DNA from: Akkermansia muciniphila
GTDB taxonomy: Bacteria; Verrucomicrobiota; Verrucomicrobiia; Verrucomicrobiales; Akkermansiaceae
Length of the DNA stretch: 64,000 bases
Assembly: GCF_900184965.1 (NCBI RefSeq)
Contig: NZ_FXYA01000146.1
Coordinates: 1 to 64,000, forward strand
Direction: 5' to 3'
Positions within the stretch are counted from its first letter, which is position 1, and each line of letters starts with the position of its first letter. The position numbers and the translations under genes are program-made. Positions 9,801 through 17,370 of this stretch are shown here, piece after piece. The notes under the pieces are model-generated. The model saw only the letters and a list, made by a program, of their open reading frames with translations, had not been told where the DNA came from and did not search any database.

Positions 9801-12800
9801 GATTCTACACAGATCAAGTCTGCCACGGATAACCGGGGTACGTTTGACAGCGAGAACCCGGATATTACGTTTTCTGTCAGGGGACTTAGAGCACTTGACC
9901 GGGAGTATTTGGATGCCGTGGAGAAAGGCGATATGGAGAAAGCCCAGCGCATGGTGAATGAGTTTGCCAAGGCAAAAGGGTATGTCGTAGATGATAGCTG
10001 GAAAATGGACCACAGGGCTCCGAGCAAGTCCGGCGATACCCCGCAGGAACGGCAGAAGAATGGGGAAGTCAGCCTACTGGATATGGCGGATGGGTTCGGA
10101 ATCATCCCGGAAGAAATGATTCTTGATTCCTCCCGGAATCTTGAACTGGGCTGGGATAATGCTCACATGAATGCTTTGTCCGCCGTGAGGCGTGCTATGG
10201 AGCAAAGGAGGTCTCTTCTGGAAAAGGGGAAGAACAACAAGATACCGGCGATTGCCATGTACAGGGCTGTCCCCCGTGAGATTAAGGAAGGTGATTTCCG
10301 GGGCGGCGATTGGGTAACTCCCTCCATGGAGTATGCCCGCGAACACGGAGAGTCCAGCCTGGATGGAAAATTCAGGATTATTTCACACAGGGTGTCCATC
10401 AAGGATGTGTATTGGAACGGGGATGATATTTGCGAGTGGGGGTACGATGACGGGGTGAATTATGCCTATCGCAATACGAAGAATAACCGTAAGCTGCTGG
10501 ACCCTGTCACTTATGATCTTGTAGAGGTAAGAGACGAGAATGGAGAGTATGAAGGGTACGATCCCGGAGAATGGGATAGCGAAAAGAAGAAGTTCTCCCT
10601 GATTCCCTACCGGTTTAATTATGAAGAGAGGGTTATACCTCTTTCCAAGAGATTTAATTCAAGGAATTCTGATGTATCTTTTTCCATGCGGATGATGCGT
10701 GGCGGGCAGAGTGTGTGGGATTATTTGACGGCTGTGCAGGGGCAGGCTTACGAGCAGGAAGCAAGGTTGTATGAAGCAATGCAGAAACGGCTGGAGAGCG
10801 CGTTGCAGGCGAACGGGTTTACAAGGGATGGAGTGTATAAGGATGAGCAGGGAAGAGATGATGAGGCTGTGAGGGAGCGGATGCTGGCCGTGATGGCCGT
10901 ATGTGATGCCGTGGTGACGGAGCTGCCGAGGGATGTGCGCGGGGGGATCAGGCCGGAGGTTGTTGCTTCCTACCGGGAGGAGGTGATGGAGAAGAAGACG
11001 TGGAGGGGGAGGATGAATGCGCTGAGGCGTATGGTGAAGTATGTGGATTGGCATATTGTGAATGAAGGGAAGAAGAGCCGATTTAAGGAGTTTGAACGGT
11101 TTAGAAAATGGGCGGCGGCAAGTGTGGGCGAGAACCGGGTACGGCGTGGGAAGATGAATGCGGAGATTCAGAAGCGGCTGGATATGGTGGAGAGGGCGTT
11201 GGAGTTGGATGCGGATGAGCTGGAAACGGCGAAGAATACGGCTGAGAAGGTGGTGGAGGAGAAGGCATTGATTGGCGGGGCTGAGTATGATGAGGCGGTG
11301 GAGTGGGTACGTGCGCTGGATGCGTTTGGCGGGTTGTATGAGAGGAATATGCACGGGAGGCTGACGGCTGATTTGGAAAGAGTGCAGGCCGCGCTGGATG
11401 CCCTGAAGGAGATGTATGCTGCCGGGAGGCTGGCGAATGAGGCGTTTTGGGAGGATCGGCGTGAGCGTATTGCGGATTTGCTGGATGAGGCCGGGAAGGG
11501 GCTGGGGCGTGAGCAGCCGGTGAGCGTGAATGAGCGCACCGGAGCGGCGAAGCATGATGTGGGTGTGGGTAAGGGGATGCGGAATTTGGTGCGGGGGTTT
11601 GTGAGTTTTGAGAATTTGATGGAGGATTTGTTTGGAGAGGGGAAGGTGACGGAGTATTTTGCAGAGGGCATCAGGAAGGCGCGGCTGGAGTTTAATGATG
11701 TGCGACAGAGGCGAGTGTTGCGGTATTACGGTGCCTTGTACCGGATTGCGAGGCCGGAGGAGTTTTTGAAGAGGGCTGACAGAAAGGTGGATGGTCAGGT
11801 GAAGCTGGGCGTGAGGCGTGTGGTGGATGGTATGTTGAAGGATTTAAGCGAGAATCGGACTTGGGGGATTGAGGTGAAGATGCCAGGCGAGTTCAGGAGT
11901 GAGCGGGTGCGGATTGAAGAGGCGCGGGCGGTTGCGGAGGGTAAGATGGAAGCAGAGCAGATGCCGAAGTGGGCGAAGAATCAGAAGGCGATGGATGCCC
12001 TGAAGATGGCGTTGAGCGAGATTCCGGCGAAGAGCAGGAAGGAGTTTGTGAAGTTTTCATGGCTGGAGCAGGGCGCGGAGCTGGTGGAGATGGAGATGAG
12101 CGATTTGGAGGCGGCGTATTTGCTCCAGATGTCCGCGATGCCGGAGTATGAGGATAATCTGGAGGCGTTGGGTTTTGACGAGGCTGCGATTGGGAAGGTG
12201 AGGGATCATATTGATGTGCGGGCGTTGCGGGTGGCGGAGTATTTAGGGGAGGAGTATGAGCGGGGATATAAGGAGTATAATGAGGTGTACAGGAGGTTGT
12301 TTGGGTGTGATATGCCTAAAGTGCAGAATTATGCTCCGGGGTTTTTCGTGACGGATAATGCCGCTGAAGCCGTTGATCCGATGGAGTCCAGAGGGAGCGG
12401 ATGGCTGAGTGTGGGGAGCATCAAGATGCGTCGGAAGCATTATGCGCTGCCGCGTGTGGTGAGTTGTGTGAATGCGTATTGGGCGCACAGTATGCAGATG
12501 GATCACTGGGCGAGTTTTGCGGAGATTATGAGGGATATGAAGGCGGTGTTGTTGAATGGAGAGCTGGGGAACAAGATTGATGCGGTGCATGGGGCGCAGG
12601 CAAGGACACATTTGACCAAGTGGGTGAAGGATTTAGAATTTGACGGTTCGCAGGATTCGGGCGGAGCCGGACAAGCTCAGCAAGTAGTGAGCCGGGTGTT
12701 GGGGGCGATGGCTCAGGGTGCGCTTTCATATAACCTGAAGACGTGTCTGAAGCAGCTCCCGGCCATGTTTTCCAGCATGGCGGATATGTCCCCCTCAGAT

Positions 12801-14120
12801 GCCATGAAAGGGTTTATTGGGGCATTGGCGAATCCGGGACAGTTGGCGGAGGTTTGGCAGAGTCCGACGATCCAACAAAGGCTGATGCAGGGCATGAGTC
12901 CCGAAATGAGGCGGGCTTTGACGGCGAACAGGATGAAGGTGAGCATGCTGGGGGATGCCGTGGAAGCCGGGATGTTGCCGATTGGATTGACTGATGCGGC
13001 ATTTACAACGTTTTCCGGGGGTATTGCGTATATGGCGGCCAAGAAGAAAGCCATGAAAGAGGGATTGAGTGATGAGGTTGTGGAGCAGAGGGCGTTGGCC
13101 GCGCTGGACAAGGCGGTGCGGAGGACAGCTCAACCTATTGAGACAGAGCAGAAGAGCCCTTGGGAGATTCATGCGAACGCGCTGGGGCGTATGTTTATGA
13201 TGTTCCGCTCTGATCCGCGCAAGCAGATAGCGTTGAGTTATATGGCGATTGCGAAGTGGAAGAGAGGAGAGATTGGTATGGGAGAGGCTGCGTGGCGGTT
13301 TGGTCAGGCGTGGGTGGTGTACGGAATCATGAATCAGGTGATTGTGGAGTTTCTCAAGTGGGTGATGGGGCAAGGTGACGATGAGGAAGAGTTGGATTTG
13401 TGGGATAGGTGGAAAGGGTTTGCGGTGAGTGGAGCGATGGGGGCGTTTTCCGGTATTTTTGGATTGGCTGAGGTAATAGAGTTCATCTATTCAAAACTGG
13501 CTGGCGAAAAGTACATGAAGTTTAGTAATACGATGGTCGATCATGCTGAGGCGTTATGGAGAGGAGGAGAAGGTGTAGTGAGGATGTATAACGGTGAGGA
13601 AGAGGAGTATGGGAAGGTAATGAATCAGTTGGGAAGAGGGTTGAATGGTATGGGATTGTTTGCGGCGGCAGGAAGGCCGGAGATTGGAGCTGCGGTGCAG
13701 GTGATGGGGCGTATTGTGAAAGAGACGAAGAGTATGGCCGGAACATGGGGGCATCTGTGGGATAATGAGATGGCTAAAGCCAGAGAGCAGCAGAGATTGA
13801 TCCAAGCGACCAAAAAAGAAGAGAAGGAAGAACGGAAAGCAAAAATGGAAGAGAGGAAGGAGTTGATGGCGCGAGTGAAAGGTTTGGATTATTCAAGCCG
13901 GATGAAAGTGTATCAGGATGTCGGACTGGATAAAGAAGAGAGGAAGTTGATGGAAAACCGGGTGAAGATGGATGGAGCTTCCGAGGTTGTGAAGGCTGTG
14001 AGCCGGGTAAAGAAAGATAAGAGGAAAGAGCTGGTAGAGAAGTTGAAGGGGACGATGAGTGAGGTGGAGTATGAGGAGTTTGTGACTGAGCTGAAGGAGA
14101 AGGGAGTGAAGTGGAAGTGA
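3852..14120 (+). CDS. Giant polyvalent phage ejection protein with ADP-ribosyltransferase-like and nuclease-like modules
   Basis: A single 3,422-residue frame. Residues 1-1,250 are helical virion-protein-like sequence, with Ala/Gly-rich hydrophobic stretches near 455-500. At about 1,330-1,440 is a module with the ARFHYY pattern of phage barnase/EndoU-type polyvalent domains. ADP-ribosyltransferase-like module 1 starts near 1,523 (LHASPHSFRKFD, GWGLYFAES); module 2 at about 1,870-2,005 (NWFGDWE, VVYHGT, GDGFYFAS); module 3 near 2,135-2,210 (MYRAVP, GDWVTPSMEYAREHGE, WGYDDG). Short linkers of the form xFSxR separate the modules. From about 2,280 to the end is a long helical region, with the NYAPGF pattern and hydrophobic stretches near 3,150-3,220, typical of large polyvalent proteins. 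By position it is the gp16-like ejection protein, expected to enter the host cell. Function of the modules is inferred from family patterns. Confidence 0.8.
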   Translation: MFGNDISQVAAQAREFERSGKRDKFLEESANAVYDDGEGRQLFPVEIDPAMDRYLRQKGEGWQADAYRSWQRGKMLAADLRKGGDDPMKAEKERVLGEERAKVQEYVNERTRRGMPLFPDALAFKSAQEDEAEYARRKDKVDWHRSVFNGDLKKVPESVKKEFEAQFFPDNELGDELRARSLVLGWALDEGGYTENQVSARNGVPLLEQMAIRLKEQGEQIDFNKPGLTVYRFLSRRAQEDAHADELLKGAAESVRQAVLTGGDGRQALWEQRGQMGEDMYKKVGNTLRWVKADAERTRRGLEPVLPRVMEGLEWAVKYADGTANRIFQPEGMASIHQALKAMDGLTDAQMDALAEIVQRKGGNERSYMANVWKAGNRGWEDLGNGIRSLLRGGIAAQLDVAGGVKELFGGDGSALKADAKAADEYGRRLDAFLAMAQGTYRPINKPEYGWFGNGVLSAVRSVPITALSFSGVGAGVAAMSYAGDSYSKAVQERPDGGRLARLGGAAASGAVQGALDRAGAIVAKGVMGLRSGSAFVDKWMSKLSLSRQAMRLKSSALRAGARSGVAGGMVLGEEMTTEKLQDLADPVMQSLASVMAGEAPGIDWERFWKDFTNRDQNMELFGSVLAFALVGAGARFTAEAGMQRQLSREYGKLKRTFGFSDSLLARMRAEESDVARYAMMQDGIQDFMRQNYGKEVDGVKVGLGDADGMRKLAARGGVRTMDVVAAAEAHAAETARGVDEVRVDGAEVQEGKGAVVGVKGPESGGVSEVGSGPVLSFEHGPVPERKGGRQVDEKEAMKQYVEAVNEQLREFGASPIREEMNEFTEEMQYVVELGDRPEFYDTYDDAYEAVLRHLEEREDEVVAGLKSSLRQYRDKDEGYVGRVQDEANEEMMQHLSDVGQDGRMSFDRSKLSVPMTLAQLKTQGDFMRKSAEGRERIYAAQMGVEAGVDAARLRVYGANVAQEFANGRYEVVSRLYRGANPFDVYEEWTEGMTKVLIKDNEWTVAEFEDELKRLEGATGETFLATGEGVDRLQAVCEGVSKAARAHLMGHISDERLPDKLRRWFKMFALLFAKYFEFAQDVMLAKKMLGADVQGKMSEKFRRLLNDFAGFDEAAIAERARREEQAQIEAEAMGDVPEIGEWVAGRLPHPKTAAEAGSDLTGELQRIYDALTTTRTAKGRRRKDGTLGKSFEQRVVARAEQFFSREGRVSDVLEAANEAGFDFADSGELLSAVYDSVVYGYKRYAARGEGQEVSFSMGDRVRRVPMAEARRVADAFHRVEGMEPVAADVPAAYASDLKDALGDIRERYRVLQKETQEQGYALVMGDGKRVQVGGKGWREVKQHAADRRVLAALAVLPELAGRAEFIYSGENSDLKRKPNIARFHYYLTKADFKGASDDGSADLAYVNIAVAEGKNGELFYDLDASTVEDVDSMKGTSATLQRPRVPNTGEAGDGVPHKGRVALLKEFVNYVDRDLAGQGREGREVSVQDVEAQGGFDEHGVLAAENAVVVKPDGDVTMSVRALHASPHSFRKFDTAFMGKGEGAQAYGWGLYFAESEKVNRDYMNWFAQDNATWKFGDVETSNMEVMHQALYDRLLPKDALPEVKEDASDMIWTVLGDLSDARGDEGKIEAIKKELREDIQHSMEYGSTYHQTLEKMLQLHGVYRSLIDLLDEIEVRPGMPSNYKVELNVEDSELLGWDYVDETVLSLLKDSPVEEVRYALERAESRADYRGENVSGKDVYQELFDAFWDGEDGTKQEAQKAASVSLLSSDIKGIRYADGYTRGKAEEEQTYNYVIFDGNDIKITAFADESTGGEWADYVDGSATFSIREKADIKKKAETEGTFMKAPNGKETKLTEDQWLAVRTEAFKNWFGDWEHDPEQASKVVDENGEPLVVYHGTQNRGFTVFEKSMMRSGGAKKNKGKNLYGDGFYFASDYYTAQSYGRNILECFLNIRNPAPNDLMLDAENDGIRGSVPGSVIFVAFDSTQIKSATDNRGTFDSENPDITFSVRGLRALDREYLDAVEKGDMEKAQRMVNEFAKAKGYVVDDSWKMDHRAPSKSGDTPQERQKNGEVSLLDMADGFGIIPEEMILDSSRNLELGWDNAHMNALSAVRRAMEQRRSLLEKGKNNKIPAIAMYRAVPREIKEGDFRGGDWVTPSMEYAREHGESSLDGKFRIISHRVSIKDVYWNGDDICEWGYDDGVNYAYRNTKNNRKLLDPVTYDLVEVRDENGEYEGYDPGEWDSEKKKFSLIPYRFNYEERVIPLSKRFNSRNSDVSFSMRMMRGGQSVWDYLTAVQGQAYEQEARLYEAMQKRLESALQANGFTRDGVYKDEQGRDDEAVRERMLAVMAVCDAVVTELPRDVRGGIRPEVVASYREEVMEKKTWRGRMNALRRMVKYVDWHIVNEGKKSRFKEFERFRKWAAASVGENRVRRGKMNAEIQKRLDMVERALELDADELETAKNTAEKVVEEKALIGGAEYDEAVEWVRALDAFGGLYERNMHGRLTADLERVQAALDALKEMYAAGRLANEAFWEDRRERIADLLDEAGKGLGREQPVSVNERTGAAKHDVGVGKGMRNLVRGFVSFENLMEDLFGEGKVTEYFAEGIRKARLEFNDVRQRRVLRYYGALYRIARPEEFLKRADRKVDGQVKLGVRRVVDGMLKDLSENRTWGIEVKMPGEFRSERVRIEEARAVAEGKMEAEQMPKWAKNQKAMDALKMALSEIPAKSRKEFVKFSWLEQGAELVEMEMSDLEAAYLLQMSAMPEYEDNLEALGFDEAAIGKVRDHIDVRALRVAEYLGEEYERGYKEYNEVYRRLFGCDMPKVQNYAPGFFVTDNAAEAVDPMESRGSGWLSVGSIKMRRKHYALPRVVSCVNAYWAHSMQMDHWASFAEIMRDMKAVLLNGELGNKIDAVHGAQARTHLTKWVKDLEFDGSQDSGGAGQAQQVVSRVLGAMAQGALSYNLKTCLKQLPAMFSSMADMSPSDAMKGFIGALANPGQLAEVWQSPTIQQRLMQGMSPEMRRALTANRMKVSMLGDAVEAGMLPIGLTDAAFTTFSGGIAYMAAKKKAMKEGLSDEVVEQRALAALDKAVRRTAQPIETEQKSPWEIHANALGRMFMMFRSDPRKQIALSYMAIAKWKRGEIGMGEAAWRFGQAWVVYGIMNQVIVEFLKWVMGQGDDEEELDLWDRWKGFAVSGAMGAFSGIFGLAEVIEFIYSKLAGEKYMKFSNTMVDHAEALWRGGEGVVRMYNGEEEEYGKVMNQLGRGLNGMGLFAAAGRPEIGAAVQVMGRIVKETKSMAGTWGHLWDNEMAKAREQQRLIQATKKEEKEERKAKMEERKELMARVKGLDYSSRMKVYQDVGLDKEERKLMENRVKMDGASEVVKAVSRVKKDKRKELVEKLKGTMSEVEYEEFVTELKEKGVKWK

Positions 14121-14219
14121 TATGGCAGGTAATGCCATTTATAATGTCATTTTTATGTAATATTCTAATTGTAAATAATTAAAATAGTTCCCGCTCCGCC
14201 AAAACCTTTCTTTTTTGAA

Positions 14220-14251
14220 GAGCCTGCACTTTAACGGTGTAGGCTCTTTTT
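14220..14251 (+). terminator. Rho-independent terminator after the phage late operon
   Basis: A 10-bp stem, GAGCCTGCAC with GTGTAGGCTC (one G-T pair), a 7-base loop and a following run of five T lies 100 bases after the stop of the giant gene. It probably ends the late transcript. Confidence 0.8.
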
Positions 14252-14365
14252 CTTTGCAAATCAGGGGGATTAAATGGTGGGGAATTATTTGCTGGTCTGA
14301 CTGTCTTATTTGATATTTATCAAATTTGAATAACTTGGGCCCAAAACGCCGGTTAGAATGCCTAG

Positions 14366-14908
14366 CCAGCATTTGGAGAGTACAAAAATCAAACCCGCCG
14401 CACGTGTGGCCTGAACCAGTTTAATGATCTCCCTGAAGCTTTGAAAGAAAGAGGGTGGGAGATTCCGGCATTCATGGAAGAGTTCGGCTTGAGGCTGGCT
14501 GTTTCCGAGGACGGAAGCGGAAAGTTTTCAGATATTTTTATCCCGTGGATTGAATGTCCCTACGGGAAAGTTGGCGACCGTTTGTGGGGGCAGGAGGCTA
14601 TTATTCACATGCCGCGTTGGGCTTCCCGGATTTTATTGGAAGTTGCGGAAATCAGAGTTGAGCGGCTTTTGGATATTACGCCGAACGGAGGCACGGATGG
14701 AAGGCATGGAATGCTGTCTGGCACGATGAAGAAACCAATGCCTGGTTTATGAAGGGGTGACACGGAGAAATCCGCGGGGTTGGCTTTTGCCCGGTTATCT
14801 TTCTTTCCCTTATGGGGAAAAATGAAGAGGAGCGGTTCCGCCGAACTGAATCCGCGGATGTGGGTTATTCAGTTCAATGTATTAATTATCAACGGAAAGA
14901 TCAAATAA
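14366..14908 (+). pseudogene. Frame-broken remnant of a phage ASCH-like/'morphogenetic' family gene
   Basis: Pieces of one protein family common in phages can be read in order but not in one frame. Frame A gives KNQTRRT near 14,384, then PYGKVGDRLWGQE and IHMPRWASRI with VERLLDIT by 14,690. A second frame continues with WNAVWHDEE until a TGA at 14,758. Frame A resumes with NPRMWVIQF and stops at 14,908. The family normally has TQTRR near the start, PYGxxGDRLWVRE and HMPRWASRI in the middle, and NPWVWVIEF at the end, so the order is right. The start is lost behind a stop at 14,363. It lies just beyond the phage terminator and probably marks the eroded prophage edge. Confidence 0.7.
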
Positions 14909-15012
14909 AAGAATATTTCGGTTACAGAGATTTCGTCCTGCTGGGCGGAGGGAATTGCCTCTGTTGCCATTCAGACAAAATCCGCTTATGTAATCAACTC
15001 CGTTTTACCATG

Positions 15013-15043
15013 AAAAAAGCGCCTTCCGGCAAGGGAAGGCGCT
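15013..15043 (-). terminator. Rho-independent terminator of sucC-sucD
   Basis: On the minus strand a perfect 10-bp stem (AGCGCCTTCC with GGAAGGCGCT), 6-base loop, runs straight into a tract of T. It lies 30 bases beyond the sucD stop. Confidence 0.9.
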
Positions 15044-15072
15044 GGATATGAAAAGGTGAAAAAGAGAGGGGA

Positions 15073-15966
15073 TTACATCCCCTTGTTTTTCATGGCTTCC
15101 GCCAGGGCGGCGCCCATTTGAGCCGGGGTTTTGGCAACCACAATACCGGCGTTCTTCAGGGCTTCCTGCTTGGCGGCGGCAGTACCTTTGCCTCCGGCAA
15201 CAATGGCTCCTGCATGTCCCATGCGGCGGCCCTTGGGAGCCGTGGCTCCTGCGATGAACGCGGCAACAGGTTTTTTGCAGTTGTTCTTGATCCATTCAGC
15301 GGCTTCTTCTTCTTCGGAACCGCCGATTTCACCAATCATGATGAAGGCGTCCGTGTTCGGGTCTTCCGTGAAGAATTGCACGGCCTGCTGTTGGGTCATG
15401 CCGTGGACGGGGTCGCCGCCGATGCCAATGCACATGCTCTGGCCCAAGCCCATGTTGGTGACCTGCCAGACGGCTTCATAAGTAAGCGTGCCGGAACGGG
15501 AGACAATGCCGATTCTGCCGGGTTTGAAGATGTAGGCCGGCATGATACCGATCTTGCAGTTAGCGTTAGCGGAGGGATTGACAATTCCGGGGCAGTTCGG
15601 GCCGATGAGAGTTACGTCCTTGTCCTTCAGGAAAGTTTTCACCTTCTGCATGTCCTGTACCGGGATGCCTTCCGTGATGCAGACGATGAGCTTCACGCCC
15701 GCGTCCGCGGCTTCCATGATGGCGTCCGCAGCGAAGGGCGGGGGAACGAAGATCATGGAGGCGTTGCAGTCCGTGGCCCTTTTGGCTTCCGCTACAGTAT
15801 CGAAGACGGGGACCTTGCCTTCAAAGAGCTGGCCGCCCTTGCCGGGGGTCACGCCGGCGACGACGTTGGTGCCGAAGTCCATGCAGTTTTTGGCGTGGAA
15901 TGCGCCGGCGCTGCCGGTGATGCCTTGCACGACCAGACGGGTGTTCTTGTCAATGAGAGATGTCAT
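15073..15966 (-). CDS. sucD: Succinyl-CoA ligase (ADP-forming) subunit alpha
   Basis: This encodes 297 residues, the usual length. The alpha subunit binds CoA and carries the phosphohistidine in the reversible conversion of succinyl-CoA to succinate with ATP formation. Visible marks are the N-terminal CoA-binding Rossmann part ([31 protein letters not shown] loop), [20 protein letters not shown], and the active-site region [17 protein letters not shown] near residue 250. It is downstream of sucC with a 21-base gap, in one operon, and is followed by a strong terminator. In a fermentative mucin degrader the enzyme may run in the propionate/succinate direction; that is inference. Confidence 0.97.
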   Translation of the reverse strand: MTSLIDKNTRLVVQGITGSAGAFHAKNCMDFGTNVVAGVTPGKGGQLFEGKVPVFDTVAEAKRATDCNASMIFVPPPFAADAIMEAADAGVKLIVCITEGIPVQDMQKVKTFLKDKDVTLIGPNCPGIVNPSANANCKIGIMPAYIFKPGRIGIVSRSGTLTYEAVWQVTNMGLGQSMCIGIGGDPVHGMTQQQAVQFFTEDPNTDAFIMIGEIGGSEEEEAAEWIKNNCKKPVAAFIAGATAPKGRRMGHAGAIVAGGKGTAAAKQEALKNAGIVVAKTPAQMGAALAEAMKNKGM

Positions 15967-15987
15967 TGTCGTAATAAATAGTGAGGG

Positions 15988-17169
15988 TTATTTGACTGCT
16001 GCCACCGCTTTCTGGGCGGCTTCGTCCAGGTTGTCGGCAGGGATGATGGCGATGCCGCTGTCTGCGAGGATTTTCTTGCCGATTTCCACGTTGGTGCCTT
16101 CCAGGCGGACGACGAGCGGGATTTTCATGTCGATGTTTTTCGCCGCGGCCACAATGCCCTGGGCGATGACGTCACAGCGCATGATGCCGCCGAAGATATT
16201 GACCAGAAGGGCCTTCACATTCTTGTCGCTGGTGAGGATGCGGAACGCGTTGGTTACCATTTCCTCCGTGGCGGAACCGCCCACGTCCAGGAAGTTGGCG
16301 GGTTCTCCGCCGTAGTATTTGATGATGTCCATCGTGGCCATGGCCAGGCCGGCGCCGTTCACCATGCAGCCGATGTTGCCGTCCAGGCCGATGTAGTTCA
16401 GATCGTACTTGCCGGCTTCCACTTCACGGGGGTCTTCTTCCGTTTCATCCCGCATTTCCATGATTTCCGGGTGGCGGTACAGGGCGTTGTCGTCAAAATT
16501 GAATTTGGCGTCCAGGGCGCACACGCGGTCATCCGTGGTGACTACCAGGGGGTTGATTTCCACCAGGGAGCAGTCCAGAGCGGTGAAAAGCTTGTAAACG
16601 TTGGTGATAAGCTTGGTGGCCTGGCGGAGCAGGGGGCCGGTCAGTCCCAACGCCACGGCGATTTTGAGAGCCTGGAAAGGCAGGATGCCCATCGCCGGGT
16701 TAATGTGTTCGCGGATAATGGCTTCCGGGCGGGTGGCGGCCACTTCTTCAATGTCCATGCCGCCTTCCGTACTGGCCACGATAACGGGGCATTCCCGGGC
16801 GCGGTCCTGAAGAATGGCGAAGTAGCATTCCTTTTTGAGATCCACGGCTTCCGCCACCATGATTTTGCTGACCAGCTTGCCGGCTTCCCCGGTTTGCTTG
16901 GTGACCAGAACCTGGTTGAGCATTTTGCCGGCAACTTCTTCCACTTCCTCCACGGACTTGACGACGTGGACGCCTCCCTTAAAGCCGTTCTTGAAGGTGC
17001 CTTTACCACGGCCGCCAGCGTGTACCTGTGCCTTAACTACGTATTGGGAGAGGCCCATGTTCCGGGCCGTTTGTGCTGCTTCCTGAGCTGTGGAGGCGGC
17101 AATGCCCTTGGGGGTTGCCACGCCAAAACGCTCAAAGAGTTGTTTTGCTTGATATTCGTGAATGTTCAT
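15988..17169 (-). CDS. sucC: Succinyl-CoA ligase (ADP-forming) subunit beta
   Basis: This encodes 393 residues from the ATG at 17,169, which gives the family's conserved start [11 protein letters not shown]. An upstream in-frame ATG at 17,190 would add seven residues (MAKRPTV) and is less likely. The N-terminal ATP-grasp domain shows [12 protein letters not shown] and the C-terminal CoA-ligase domain shows [13 protein letters not shown] and LEGTN. This subunit binds nucleotide and succinate and pairs with SucD. The gene heads the sucCD operon. The 200 bases between it and hisD on the other strand must hold two divergent promoters; I see no convincing hexamers. Confidence 0.96.
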   Translation of the reverse strand: MNIHEYQAKQLFERFGVATPKGIAASTAQEAAQTARNMGLSQYVVKAQVHAGGRGKGTFKNGFKGGVHVVKSVEEVEEVAGKMLNQVLVTKQTGEAGKLVSKIMVAEAVDLKKECYFAILQDRARECPVIVASTEGGMDIEEVAATRPEAIIREHINPAMGILPFQALKIAVALGLTGPLLRQATKLITNVYKLFTALDCSLVEINPLVVTTDDRVCALDAKFNFDDNALYRHPEIMEMRDETEEDPREVEAGKYDLNYIGLDGNIGCMVNGAGLAMATMDIIKYYGGEPANFLDVGGSATEEMVTNAFRILTSDKNVKALLVNIFGGIMRCDVIAQGIVAAAKNIDMKIPLVVRLEGTNVEIGKKILADSGIAIIPADNLDEAAQKAVAAVK

Positions 17170-17370
17170 GACAGTGGGCCGTTTGGCCAAATGTTTGCGG
17201 AAGAAAGGCTAGGCCTATTTTTGGTGTCGGTCAAGGGAGAATGGTTTGGTCTTTTGATTTTTTGTCCGGAGGCGCCGTGAAGTTCCGTCGGAAATCAAAG
17301 AGGACAGAAGGCTTGACTGCGTGCTTAAAGATTGTGAAACTCCCTTCCCGTTTTTCTGTAGAGACCTTTT

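Noticed and set aside
14121..15012. tRNA or obvious attachment site at the phage edge
   Set aside because: No cloverleaf or TTCGAAT-type T-loop seen, and no direct repeat could be tested because the other phage end is missing.
14812..15051. A 79-residue plus-strand frame between the phage remnant and sucD
   Set aside because: It overlaps the correct frame of the phage remnant's C-terminus and runs into the sucD terminator; no family pattern.
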